Part shown: positions 1 to 5,768 of the stretch, one piece after another
Layout: every line of letters begins with the position of its first letter
How positions within the stretch are numbered: position 1 is the first letter of the stretch
Assembly (NCBI GenBank): GCA_918241715.1
Contig: CAKJYB010000065.1
Coordinates: 1 to 8,103 of the forward strand
DNA length: 8,103 bases
Reading direction: 5' to 3'
Source of the DNA: Clostridiales bacterium
Lineage (GTDB): Bacteria > Bacillota > Clostridia > Christensenellales > UBA1242
Program-made: the position numbers and the translations under genes
Notes under the pieces: generated by a model
What the model saw: the letters and a program-made list of their open reading frames with translations, nothing else
The model's database searches: none
What the model was told of the DNA's origin: nothing

Positions 1-1013
1 GTCTTCATAATGCTTGAAAGTCCCGTCCCTACAAGCGCCGAAACAAACAACACTTGCATATATGACATAAAGGAAAACTTCTCTTGCACCAAAGTCAAAA
101 ACTTTTCTTTTGTCGTGGTCTTTTCGTCCCACTTGTTTACAACAATTATGTTTGCCTTTTTTGCTTCGTGCACGTAGCCTGCAATCCTTACGTCCTGTTC
201 TGAAATCTCTTTTGTTGCGTCCAAAACAATAAGCACAACATCACTCATCTCAATAGCAGACATGCTTCTGAGCACGGAATAACCTTCAACAGATTGTCTT
301 TCAACAGATCTTTGTCTTCTAAGTCCTGCCGTATCAATCAAAAAATAGTCCTTTTTGTTGCATCTAAACGGAATGACAACGCTGTCTCTTGTTGTTCCTT
401 CAATATCACTGACAACAACTCTCTTTTTCCCAAGAAGTCTGTTTATAAGTGAGCTTTTTCCAACGTTTGGTCTGCCAACAAGACTGATTTTGATTCCTTC
501 TTCGTCTTCCACTTTTTCGTCTTTTGGAAAATAAGAAACCACTTTGTCCAAAACGTCCCCAATCCCCTTTGACTGAGCACAGGAAATTGGCATAGGCTCT
601 CCAAGCCCAAGTGTGTAAAAGTCATAAGTTGCAGAAACATCAAATGTGTCAAGTTTGTTTACGACCAAAACAACAGGCGTCTTTTGTTTTCTCAAAAGTC
701 TTGCAACGTCTTCGTCTGATTGAGTTGGTCCTGTTTTTCCGTCAACAAGAAAAATTATAACATTAGCATTTTCAATGGCAAGCATCGCCTGCTCAATAAT
801 CTCTTTTTGAAAGACGTCTTCACTGCCAAGCTCCACCCCACCTGTGTCAACAATTGTAAATTTGTTTCCACACCATTCAGCGTCAGCATAAAGTCTGTCG
901 CGAGTAACACCGGCGACATCATCAACAATGCTTATTCTCTTTCCACAAATTTTGTTGAAAAAAGTGGATTTCCCCACGTTTGCTCTTCCAACAACAGCGA
1001 CAATCGGTTTCAT
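1..1013 (-). CDS. der: Ribosome assembly GTPase Der (EngA), C-terminus cut by window edge
   Basis: Essential GTPase with two tandem G domains that acts in 50S ribosomal subunit maturation in the cytoplasm. The frame is open from the ATG at 1013 to the window edge: 337 codons, against roughly 440 in the family, so the C-terminal KH-like domain lies outside. First G domain: P-loop GRANVGKST (residues 9-17), TRD (37-39), DTGG (56-59), NKLD (119-122). An acidic linker (about 164-172) joins it to the second: GRPNVGKSS (180-188), DTAGLRR (227-233), NKWD (293-296), and a SAL motif near the cut end. Two P-loops in one chain with DTAGLRR is diagnostic. The start fits the family N-terminus (MKPIVAVVGR). 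No Shine-Dalgarno is visible; the 58 bp between feoB and this ATG is AT-rich with a TATATATA run beside the start and holds no convincing terminator, so der could be read through from feoB or have its own weak promoter. Confidence 0.97.
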   Translation of the reverse strand, partial: MKPIVAVVGRANVGKSTFFNKICGKRISIVDDVAGVTRDRLYADAEWCGNKFTIVDTGGVELGSEDVFQKEIIEQAMLAIENANVIIFLVDGKTGPTQSDEDVARLLRKQKTPVVLVVNKLDTFDVSATYDFYTLGLGEPMPISCAQSKGIGDVLDKVVSYFPKDEKVEDEEGIKISLVGRPNVGKSSLINRLLGKKRVVVSDIEGTTRDSVVIPFRCNKKDYFLIDTAGLRRQRSVERQSVEGYSVLRSMSAIEMSDVVLIVLDATKEISEQDVRIAGYVHEAKKANIIVVNKWDEKTTTKEKFLTLVQEKFSFMSYMQVLFVSALVGTGLSSIMK

Positions 1014-1071
1014 AAATATATATATAACATAAATGGCAAATTAAAGCAAATGTTTGGCAAAACAAACTATC

Positions 1072-3033
1072 TCAAATTTTGCCACACCCCCTTTTGCAAT
1101 CATCACATCTTCCACCACATTTTCTGTTTTTTATGTGTCTGTAAATGATATATATCGAAAGCAAAACAACTCCAGCAAACAGAGCAAAAACAAACACCTT
1201 TTTTGCACCAAAAACTTCTGTTGCAAACGCCAAGTTATAGACAAAAAACGACAGCACGTAGGCCACAAAAAATTGTGTCAAAACGGCAAAAAATGCCCAC
1301 TTCTTTCCAACTTCTTTTGACAACATAATCACAGAAGAAAGGCACGGAGTATACAAAAGGCAAAACACCAAAAACGACAAAACTGACGCTTTTGAAGCAA
1401 AAAACACCACACTTGATGGCATTAAAATTGATTTCGAAATCAATTTTTGAGAATTTGAATTGATTTTGTTGAACATCGCAATAGAAGATACAACCACTTC
1501 TTTTGCAACAAAGCCAGCCAAAAGTGAACAGGCAATCGCCCAAGACCCAAACCCAAGTGGAACAAATATTGGAGCAACAATTTTGCCAAGAGATTGCAAC
1601 ATGCTTGCCCCATTTTCTCCAACATAAGAACACCCTAAACTAAACGAAGAAACAAACCAAACAATGACGTTTGTTGCCAACATGACCGACCCGATCTTAA
1701 GCAAGAAATCTTTTGTGTTTTTCCACAAAACAAGCAAGACTCTTTTTGCTGACATTTTTCTGTATGGTGGAAATTCCAAAATAAAGTTTTGTTTTTTGCC
1801 CTTCAAAATCGTCTTGTTTAAAATGCTTGAAACGCAAACAGAAACCACAACCCCCAAAAGATACAAACCAAAAATCACCCAAAGATTGTTTGCTCCAAAA
1901 ACAGCGCCCCCAACGACAGCGTAAATAGGGATTTTTGCCGAACAACTCATGTACGGACAGGCAAGTGCAGTTTTTATTTTTGCACTTTTTTCGTCCATGG
2001 TCCTTGCCGTCATTATTGCTGTTGTCGAACAACCAAACCCCATCAAAAGAGAATAGACGCTTTTTCCCGATAAACCAACTTTGCAGAGCAAATCGTCAAA
2101 CACAAATGCCACCCTTGACATATAGCCACTATCTTCCAAAATGGAAAGCGCCAAAAACATAATCACAACTTGTGGCAAAAAAGAAATCACAATGTTTATT
2201 CCACCAAAAATTGCCGTTTCAAAAAAACTTGCAAGCCATGGTGGAACTCCACCTTTCAGCCAAGACACAACCGAAGATGACACCAACGACAACAAATTTG
2301 AAAGGCCATTTGACAAAAGTTTTCCAAAAGAAAAAAATGTCAAATAAAAAATCAAAATCATGATTGCAAAAAAAATCGGAATGGCAAAAAATCTGTTTAA
2401 AACAAATTTGTCTATTTTGCTTTTTCCATAAATCTCATTTGTTTTTGTTGTGCAATTTTTTATCAAAAAATCAATATAATCATATCTTATTTTTGCTTGT
2501 TCTTTTATACTTTTTTGCAAAAAATCGTTATTTTTGTATGGCAAAATCGCATTCCGGAAGCAATTTTTTGTGTTTTTTAGAAAATTTTTTAAATTTTCTT
2601 TTTCTTTTGCATCAATTTCAAAAACGTCAACATTGAGCATTTTAGAAAGTTTTTTTGTGTCTATTTTGTAAATGTTTTTCTTGTCAATATTATTTATCAA
2701 AATTGTTGTGTCAAATCCATTTTCAAGCAAACAAAGAGTCAAATATAGGTTTCTTTGCAAATTGTTTTTGTCGCATAAGTTTAAAATTTTTTCTTCCTTG
2801 TTTTTTAAAATTGCATCAATGGCAACCTGCTCTTCAAAAGAAAAAGCATTCAACGAATAAATGCCGGGAATGTCAAAAAGCAAAAAATCATTTCCATCAA
2901 AAACAAATTCTTTTTTCTTTTCTGCTATGGTTACTCCGTGCCAATTTCCAACATGCTCAAAAGAGTTTGTAAGTGTGTTGAAAAGAGTCGTCTTTCCACA
3001 ATTTGCATTTCCAACAAGAAGAAGTTTTTTCAT
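1072..3033 (-). CDS. feoB: Ferrous iron transporter FeoB with C-terminal Cys-rich tail
   Basis: Inner-membrane Fe(II) uptake protein: a cytosolic N-terminal G domain coupled to a polytopic membrane permease. G domain: P-loop GNANCGKTT (8-16; most FeoBs have Ser where this has Cys12), switch region VGNWHGVT (28-35), DIPGIYSL (54-61), and NNID (114-117) at the guanine-specificity position. Hydrophobic segments run from about 215 to 630 and carry the two gate motifs GFGCSTTA (332-339; usual form GFGCNVPA) and PYMSCSAKIP (360-369), plus AKEVVVSS (510-517) and YTPC (561-564). A last membrane span (about 612-632) leads into a tail with Cys639, Cys643, Cys646 and Cys650, resembling the separate FeoB-associated Cys-rich membrane protein family. 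Its 653 residues are at the short end of the family. The ATG overlaps the feoA stop as ATGA, implying translational coupling. Confidence 0.96.
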   Translation of the reverse strand: MKKLLLVGNANCGKTTLFNTLTNSFEHVGNWHGVTIAEKKKEFVFDGNDFLLFDIPGIYSLNAFSFEEQVAIDAILKNKEEKILNLCDKNNLQRNLYLTLCLLENGFDTTILINNIDKKNIYKIDTKKLSKMLNVDVFEIDAKEKENLKNFLKNTKNCFRNAILPYKNNDFLQKSIKEQAKIRYDYIDFLIKNCTTKTNEIYGKSKIDKFVLNRFFAIPIFFAIMILIFYLTFFSFGKLLSNGLSNLLSLVSSSVVSWLKGGVPPWLASFFETAIFGGINIVISFLPQVVIMFLALSILEDSGYMSRVAFVFDDLLCKVGLSGKSVYSLLMGFGCSTTAIMTARTMDEKSAKIKTALACPYMSCSAKIPIYAVVGGAVFGANNLWVIFGLYLLGVVVSVCVSSILNKTILKGKKQNFILEFPPYRKMSAKRVLLVLWKNTKDFLLKIGSVMLATNVIVWFVSSFSLGCSYVGENGASMLQSLGKIVAPIFVPLGFGSWAIACSLLAGFVAKEVVVSSIAMFNKINSNSQKLISKSILMPSSVVFFASKASVLSFLVFCLLYTPCLSSVIMLSKEVGKKWAFFAVLTQFFVAYVLSFFVYNLAFATEVFGAKKVFVFALFAGVVLLSIYIIYRHIKNRKCGGRCDDCKRGCGKI

Positions 3034-3254
3034 TTTATTATCACATCTTTTAAAAGGCTTGTCCTGACAGAAAGGTTGTATCCCCTGATTTCAACAAGGC
3101 AAACTTTTTTAAACAGAGATTTTGCGACAACTCTTATTTTTTGATTTGGAGTCATGCCAAGTTCACAGAGTCTGACATCTGCCCCGTCATGCATATTTAA
3201 TATGTCAGTAATAGTGCACAATTCGTTTACCTTTGCTTCTGCCAAACTTCTCAT
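3030..3254 (-). CDS. feoA: Ferrous iron transport protein FeoA
   Basis: Small cytosolic SH3-like partner of FeoB, thought to modulate the transporter. The 74 residues show the family core: a hydrophobic start, then RLCELGMTPNQKIRVV (about 28-43, the usual RL-x-ELG-x-xPG region), a central beta-rich stretch, and GYNLSVRTSLLKDVII at the end (usual G-x-x-LALR). Normal length is 70-85 residues. It is first in a two-gene operon with feoB (4-bp ATGA overlap) and lies divergent from nrdR. No Shine-Dalgarno stands in front of the ATG at 3254. A sigma-A-like promoter lies 40-67 bp upstream. I saw no recognisable Fur palindrome, so iron control is expected from the family but not visible here. Confidence 0.93.
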   Translation of the reverse strand: MRSLAEAKVNELCTITDILNMHDGADVRLCELGMTPNQKIRVVAKSLFKKVCLVEIRGYNLSVRTSLLKDVIIK

Positions 3255-3293
3255 ATAGTAAAATATTTGCCCAAAAGTTTATTTATACTTTTT

Positions 3294-3321
3294 ATAATAT
3301 TTTTCTTACAATTTGTGTCAA
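3294..3321 (-). promoter_or_regulatory. Candidate sigma-A promoter for feoAB
   Basis: On the minus strand a perfect -35 TTGACA (3321-3316) is followed after 16 bp by TATTAT (3299-3294; one mismatch to TATAAT). Transcription would begin near 3287 and give a leader of about 33 nt. The -35 is only 6 bp from the -35 of the divergent nrdR promoter. Assigned by eye; the spacer is 1 bp shorter than optimal. Confidence 0.6.
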
Positions 3322-3327
3322 AATAAT

Positions 3328-3356
3328 TTGTGTTGCACAAAATATTGTGTTAAAAT
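3328..3356 (+). promoter_or_regulatory. Candidate sigma-A promoter for nrdR
   Basis: TTGTGT (3328-3333), a 17-bp spacer, then TAAAAT (3351-3356). This predicts a start near 3363 and a very short leader that carries AAGGAG (3366-3371), 7 nt before the nrdR ATG at 3379. An NrdR-box-like palindrome fills the spacer. Confidence 0.6.
3335..3350 (+). promoter_or_regulatory. NrdR-box-like operator in the nrdR promoter
   Basis: GCACAAAATATTGTGT matches the NrdR-box consensus as I remember it (ACACWATATATWGTGT) at 14 of 16 positions, with CACAA/TTGTG arms. It lies exactly between the -35 and -10, where binding would block RNA polymerase. A weaker copy, 12 of 16, sits at 3318-3333 over the -35; another partial one ends in GTGT at 3318, 32 bp upstream, close to the tandem spacing described for NrdR boxes. 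This suggests nrdR autoregulation. Confidence 0.6.
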
Positions 3357-3378
3357 GTTTATGTTAAGGAGAAAAGCC

Positions 3379-3822
3379 ATGAGATGTATTTATTGTGGAT
3401 TTGAAGACAGCAAGGTTTTGGATTCAAGAAGCACAGACGAAACAAACTCAATCAGAAGAAGAAGAGAATGCCTTAAATGTGGCAGAAGATTTACAACATA
3501 CGAAACGGTAGAAACTGTTCCTATTTTGGTTGTAAAAAAAGATGGTTCTAGACAACCATTTGATATCAACAAAGTTAAAGGTGGAATGATCAAGGCTTGT
3601 GAAAAGCGCCCTGTTTCAGCTGCACAAATTGATGAGATGGCACTTGACATCGAAAAGCAAATTCAAAACTCTCTCAAGCAAGAAATCCCATCACAAGAAA
3701 TAGGTGAAATGATTATGCAAAAACTCAAAGCTGTTGACGAAATTGCATATGTAAGGTTTGCATCAGTTTACAGACAATTCAAAGATGTTACAAACTTTAT
3801 CAAACTTATTACAGAAATGTAG
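3379..3822 (+). CDS. nrdR: Transcriptional repressor NrdR (ribonucleotide reductase regulator)
   Basis: ATP/dATP-sensing repressor of ribonucleotide reductase genes. The 147-residue product starts MRCIYCG and has the zinc ribbon with Cys3, Cys6, Cys31 and Cys34, the RRRRECLKCGRRFTTYE signature (26-42), and an ATP-cone domain over about 49-139 (VVKKDGSRQPFD through the AYVRFASVYRQF stretch). Length is normal (about 150). The start at 3379 is set by AAGGAG at 3366-3371 and by the conserved N-terminus; the open frame extends further upstream but that part would be promoter DNA. The gene is transcribed from its own promoter and ends at two tandem terminator hairpins. It faces the ylmC-like gene tail to tail. 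Confidence 0.97.
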   Translation: MRCIYCGFEDSKVLDSRSTDETNSIRRRRECLKCGRRFTTYETVETVPILVVKKDGSRQPFDINKVKGGMIKACEKRPVSAAQIDEMALDIEKQIQNSLKQEIPSQEIGEMIMQKLKAVDEIAYVRFASVYRQFKDVTNFIKLITEM

Positions 3823-3841
3823 GCCCAACAGGGTCTTTTTT
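3822..3841 (+). terminator. First intrinsic terminator after nrdR
   Basis: GGCCC (3822-3826), loop AACA, GGGTC (3831-3835), then a run of six T. The 5-bp stem contains one G-U pair and begins inside the nrdR stop codon TAG. Weak alone but well formed. Confidence 0.55.
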
Positions 3842-3846
3842 CTTTT

Positions 3847-3875
3847 AAACAGGCGTTGCCTGTTTTTATTTTTTT
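3847..3875 (+). terminator. Second intrinsic terminator after nrdR
   Basis: Perfect 8-bp stem AAACAGGC (3847-3854) / GCCTGTTT (3858-3865) with a 3-nt loop, then a T-rich tract (3863-3875). The tract, read on the other strand, encodes the last lysines and stop of the ylmC-like gene. In the minus direction the hairpin is followed by an A-rich tract, so it should terminate nrdR and not the opposing transcript. Confidence 0.75.
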
Positions 3876-4141
3876 ACGTTTCCTATCAAACATGGCGAAC
3901 CAGTTGTGTGAAGCTCCACCAAAACGGCATCTTCTCCAATTTTTACAATTTGGTTTGTTGAAACAAAAAGCTCTGTGTTGCCCTTAAAAACATTCCAAAA
4001 ACTCTTCTGCCCCGGCACAACAAAGCCAAGAAGACAGCAAGAAGTCAAATCGAATACAACATCAACAATATGCCCCAGTTTTTTGCCGTCAACTATGTTT
4101 ACCACTTCTTTACATCGAAGTTCCAAAAAAGATGTTTCCAT
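3866..4141 (-). CDS. YlmC/YmxH-family PRC-barrel sporulation protein
   Basis: 91-residue protein of the YlmC/YmxH family, PRC-barrel-like proteins found in endospore formers and often encoded beside sigG; molecular function unknown. Family features seen: FLELRCKEVVNI (5-16), DGKKLGHIVDVVFD (18-31), a VVPG turn (41-44), and NQIVKIGEDAVLVEL near the C-terminus. Length is typical (80-90). The ATG at 4141 puts the KEVVN motif at the usual distance from the N-terminus, but no Shine-Dalgarno precedes it. It lies 35 bp downstream of sigG, so it may be cotranscribed, or be driven by the sigma-E-like promoter in that gap. I give no symbol because YlmC and YmxH cannot be told apart by eye. Confidence 0.88.
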   Translation of the reverse strand: METSFLELRCKEVVNIVDGKKLGHIVDVVFDLTSCCLLGFVVPGQKSFWNVFKGNTELFVSTNQIVKIGEDAVLVELHTTGSPCLIGNVKK

Positions 4142-4147
4142 ACAAAA

Positions 4148-4176
4148 ACTATATGTCGTATTTTGTCAAAACATGC
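4148..4176 (-). promoter_or_regulatory. Candidate sigma-E promoter for the ylmC-like gene
   Basis: On the minus strand GCATGTT (4176-4170) is followed after 14 bp by CATATAGT (4155-4148). This resembles the Bacillus sigma-E consensus as I remember it (KMATATT, 14-15 bp, CATACAHT): 6 of 7 in the -35 and 6 of 8 in the -10. The -10 ends 6 nt before the ATG, so such a transcript would be leaderless or nearly so. Inference from consensus only. Confidence 0.4.
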
Positions 4177-4950
4177 TTATTCAATAAAATTTTTAATCGC
4201 CTTGAGAGCATTTTTCTCCAATCTTGACACCTGAGCCTGTGAAATCCCAACTTCTTCACTAACTTCCATTTGGGTTTTGCCAATATAATATCTCATAAGC
4301 AAGATTTCTTTCTCTTTGTCGGAGAGATTTTTTATTGCGTCGTTGAGAGAGAGTTTTTCCATGATATCTTCGTCGCAATTCTTTTCGTCAGCAATTTGAT
4401 CCATGACTCTTATTTGTTCGTTTCCGTCATTGTAAACCGGCTCACTTAGAGAAATAGATTCACTTATGGCGTCCATGGAAAAATAGACGTCCCTTATAGG
4501 CATGTTTATCATGTTTGCAATTTGTTCTAGGTTTGGCTCTGCGTTGTTTTCTTTGATATATTGCTCCTTTGCCTGCAACGCTTTGTAAGCCACATCTCTT
4601 ATTGACCTGCTCACCCTGACAGAGTTGTTGTCTCTCAAAAAACGCCTTATCTCCCCTATTATCATAGGCACAGCATAAGTGGAAAACTTTACGCCCAACT
4701 TGTCGTCAAAATTGTCAATTGCTTTCAAAAGCCCAACACAACCAACTTGAAACATGTCGTCAGCCTTATCACAATGACCGGAAAACCTTTGCACAACAGA
4801 CAAAACAAGCCTTAAATTTGCCACAACAAATTGATCCCTTGCAAATTCGTCCCCCTGTTTAACCTTTTCAAAAAGTCTCATGATTTCTTCGTTTTTCAGT
4901 TTTGGAAGAAGTGCCGTATTTACTCCAGAAATAACAACTTTGTTTGCCAT
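4177..4950 (-). CDS. sigG: Forespore late sporulation sigma factor sigma-G
   Basis: RNA polymerase sigma factor for late forespore gene expression. The 257 residues (260 in B. subtilis) begin with the sigma-G signature MANKVVISGVNT and LLPKLKNEE. Region 2 is NLRLVLSVVQRF (45-56) through DDMFQVGCVGLLKAIDNF and KFSTYAVPMIIGEIRRFLRDNN, followed by VRVSRSIRD. Region 4 ends with GKTQMEVSEEVGISQAQVSRLEKNA, the helix-turn-helix for the -35 element. The N-terminal signature separates it from sigma-F. The start at 4950 is chosen from that signature and from AAGGAG at 4960-4955; a longer frame opening with TTG at 5004 would place promoter DNA in the coding region. The start codon lies inside an inverted repeat. 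The gene is 89 bp downstream of sigE with no terminator between them, so read-through from spoIIGA-sigE is likely. The residue aligned with B. subtilis Asn45 is Val43. Confidence 0.95.
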   Translation of the reverse strand: MANKVVISGVNTALLPKLKNEEIMRLFEKVKQGDEFARDQFVVANLRLVLSVVQRFSGHCDKADDMFQVGCVGLLKAIDNFDDKLGVKFSTYAVPMIIGEIRRFLRDNNSVRVSRSIRDVAYKALQAKEQYIKENNAEPNLEQIANMINMPIRDVYFSMDAISESISLSEPVYNDGNEQIRVMDQIADEKNCDEDIMEKLSLNDAIKNLSDKEKEILLMRYYIGKTQMEVSEEVGISQAQVSRLEKNALKAIKNFIE

Positions 4951-4977
4951 AACTCTCCTTTTTTGTTTAGAGTTATG
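4948..4977 (-). promoter_or_regulatory. Start-codon-sequestering hairpin of sigG mRNA
   Basis: Perfect 9-bp inverted repeat: CATAACTCT (4977-4969 on the minus strand), 12-nt loop, AGAGTTATG (4956-4948). The right arm contains the last bases of the ribosome-binding site and the sigG ATG itself; the GG of AAGGAG closes the loop. In any mRNA entering from sigE the hairpin would hide the start codon. The left arm overlaps the -10 of the sigma-F-like promoter, so mRNA started there would lack it. Confidence 0.7.
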
Positions 4978-5002
4978 TTTCCCAAGCGAAAAAAAAGTAT
5001 GC
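4973..5002 (-). promoter_or_regulatory. Candidate sigma-F promoter for sigG
   Basis: On the minus strand GCATA (5002-4998) is followed after 15 bp by GGAAACATAA (4982-4973), one mismatch to the sigma-F -10 pattern as I remember it (GGNNANAHTR, with GYATA about 15-16 bp upstream). Shifting by one base gives GGGAAACATA with a 14-bp spacer, also one mismatch. It lies in the sigE-sigG gap. Transcription would start near 4966, just before the ribosome-binding site. Sigma-F control of sigG is established in B. subtilis. Confidence 0.55.
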
Positions 5003-5039
5003 AAAACTGCACACTTTCGACAAAAATAGCCATATCAGA

Positions 5040-5768
5040 CTATAATTCCCCCACCTTTTCAAGTTTCTTTTTAAGTTTGCCCAAGATTTTCTTTTCAATT
5101 CTGGAAATATAACTTTGACTAATTCCCATTATGTCTGCCACTTCCTTTTGCGTCTTTTCTTCATAACCTGCAAACCCAAAGCGAAGATACATAATCATTT
5201 GCTCTCTGCTCTCCAATTTTGAAATCACACTCATCAAAATTTGCTTTTCTGCAGATGTTTCTATGTTTTTGGACACGCTATCTTCGTCAACCGAAATAAT
5301 GTCTGCAAGCAAAAGTTCGTTTCCCTCTCCGTCGTTTGAAAGTGGTTCATCAAGAGAGACTTCGTTTTTGGTTCTGGTGTTTTTTCTAAGTTGCATCAAA
5401 ATTTCGTTTTCAATACATCTAGAAGCGTAAGTCGCAAGTTTTATGTTCTTGTCAACGCTGTAAGTCTTTACGGCCTTTATAAGACCAATTGCACCGATAG
5501 AAATCAAATCTTCAAGTTCCATTCCTGACGTTTCAAACTTTTTGGCAATATAGACAACAAGGCGCAAGTTGTGTTCAATAAGTTTGTCTCTTGCGCTTGC
5601 ACTCCCATTTTTGATTTCTTCCAAAAGTTTAAGTTCTTCGTCCATTTCAAGTGGCTGTGGCAAGGCTTTGTTTCCACAAACATAGCACATTATGTTTTCT
5701 GCGCACCCTATGTTTTCTTTGTTTAAAAATCTCCACAACAAAAGTTTTATCTTCAAAAACAAACTCAT
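5040..5768 (-). CDS. sigE: Mother-cell sporulation sigma factor precursor pro-sigma-E
   Basis: Early mother-cell sigma factor, made as an inactive membrane-associated precursor. 242 residues against 239 in B. subtilis. An amphipathic, hydrophobic pro-region (1-28, MSLFLKIKLLLWRFL...) precedes the mature part. Aligning YVCGNKALPQPL with B. subtilis YIGGSEALPPPL places the SpoIIGA cut after Cys28. Region 2 shows NLRLVVYIAKKFE (67-79), LEDLISIGAIGLIKAVKTY (85-103) and KLATYASRCIENEILMQLR (110-128), with VSLDEPL following; region 4 ends EKTQKEVADIMGISQSYISRIEK (204-226). The ATG at 5768 overlaps the spoIIGA stop as ATGA with a GGGGG tract just upstream; an ATG 12 bp further up (5780) is in frame but lies inside that tract. 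Regions 2 and 4 are strongly conserved; the pro-region is the divergent part and is rich in cysteine (22, 28, 31). Confidence 0.95.
   Translation of the reverse strand: MSLFLKIKLLLWRFLNKENIGCAENIMCYVCGNKALPQPLEMDEELKLLEEIKNGSASARDKLIEHNLRLVVYIAKKFETSGMELEDLISIGAIGLIKAVKTYSVDKNIKLATYASRCIENEILMQLRKNTRTKNEVSLDEPLSNDGEGNELLLADIISVDEDSVSKNIETSAEKQILMSVISKLESREQMIMYLRFGFAGYEEKTQKEVADIMGISQSYISRIEKKILGKLKKKLEKVGEL

Noticed and set aside
1014..1071. Terminator between feoB and der
   Set aside because: Only a 5-bp GTTTG/CAAAC stem without a T tract; not enough to call.
720..1320. Plus-strand open frames opposite der and feoB (720-1148, 1054-1320)
   Set aside because: They lie antisense to well-supported coding sequence, have low-complexity composition and no ribosome-binding site.
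1664..3144. Series of plus-strand open frames opposite feoB and feoA
   Set aside because: Shadow frames of an AT-rich gene with strong family motifs on the other strand; products are Lys/Phe/Ser-rich with no domain character.
3255..3320. Fur or DtxR/IdeR box upstream of feoA
   Set aside because: AT-rich DNA gives partial matches, but no palindrome close to either consensus was found.
3313..3378. Longer nrdR start (3313)
   Set aside because: NrdR proteins begin at M-x-C-x-x-C; the extension is promoter and operator DNA, and AAGGAG marks 3379.
4951..5004. Longer sigG start (TTG at 5004, adding 18 residues)
   Set aside because: No Shine-Dalgarno, covers the sigma-F-like promoter and hairpin, and the sigma-G family begins at MANKV-type sequence with AAGGAG in front.
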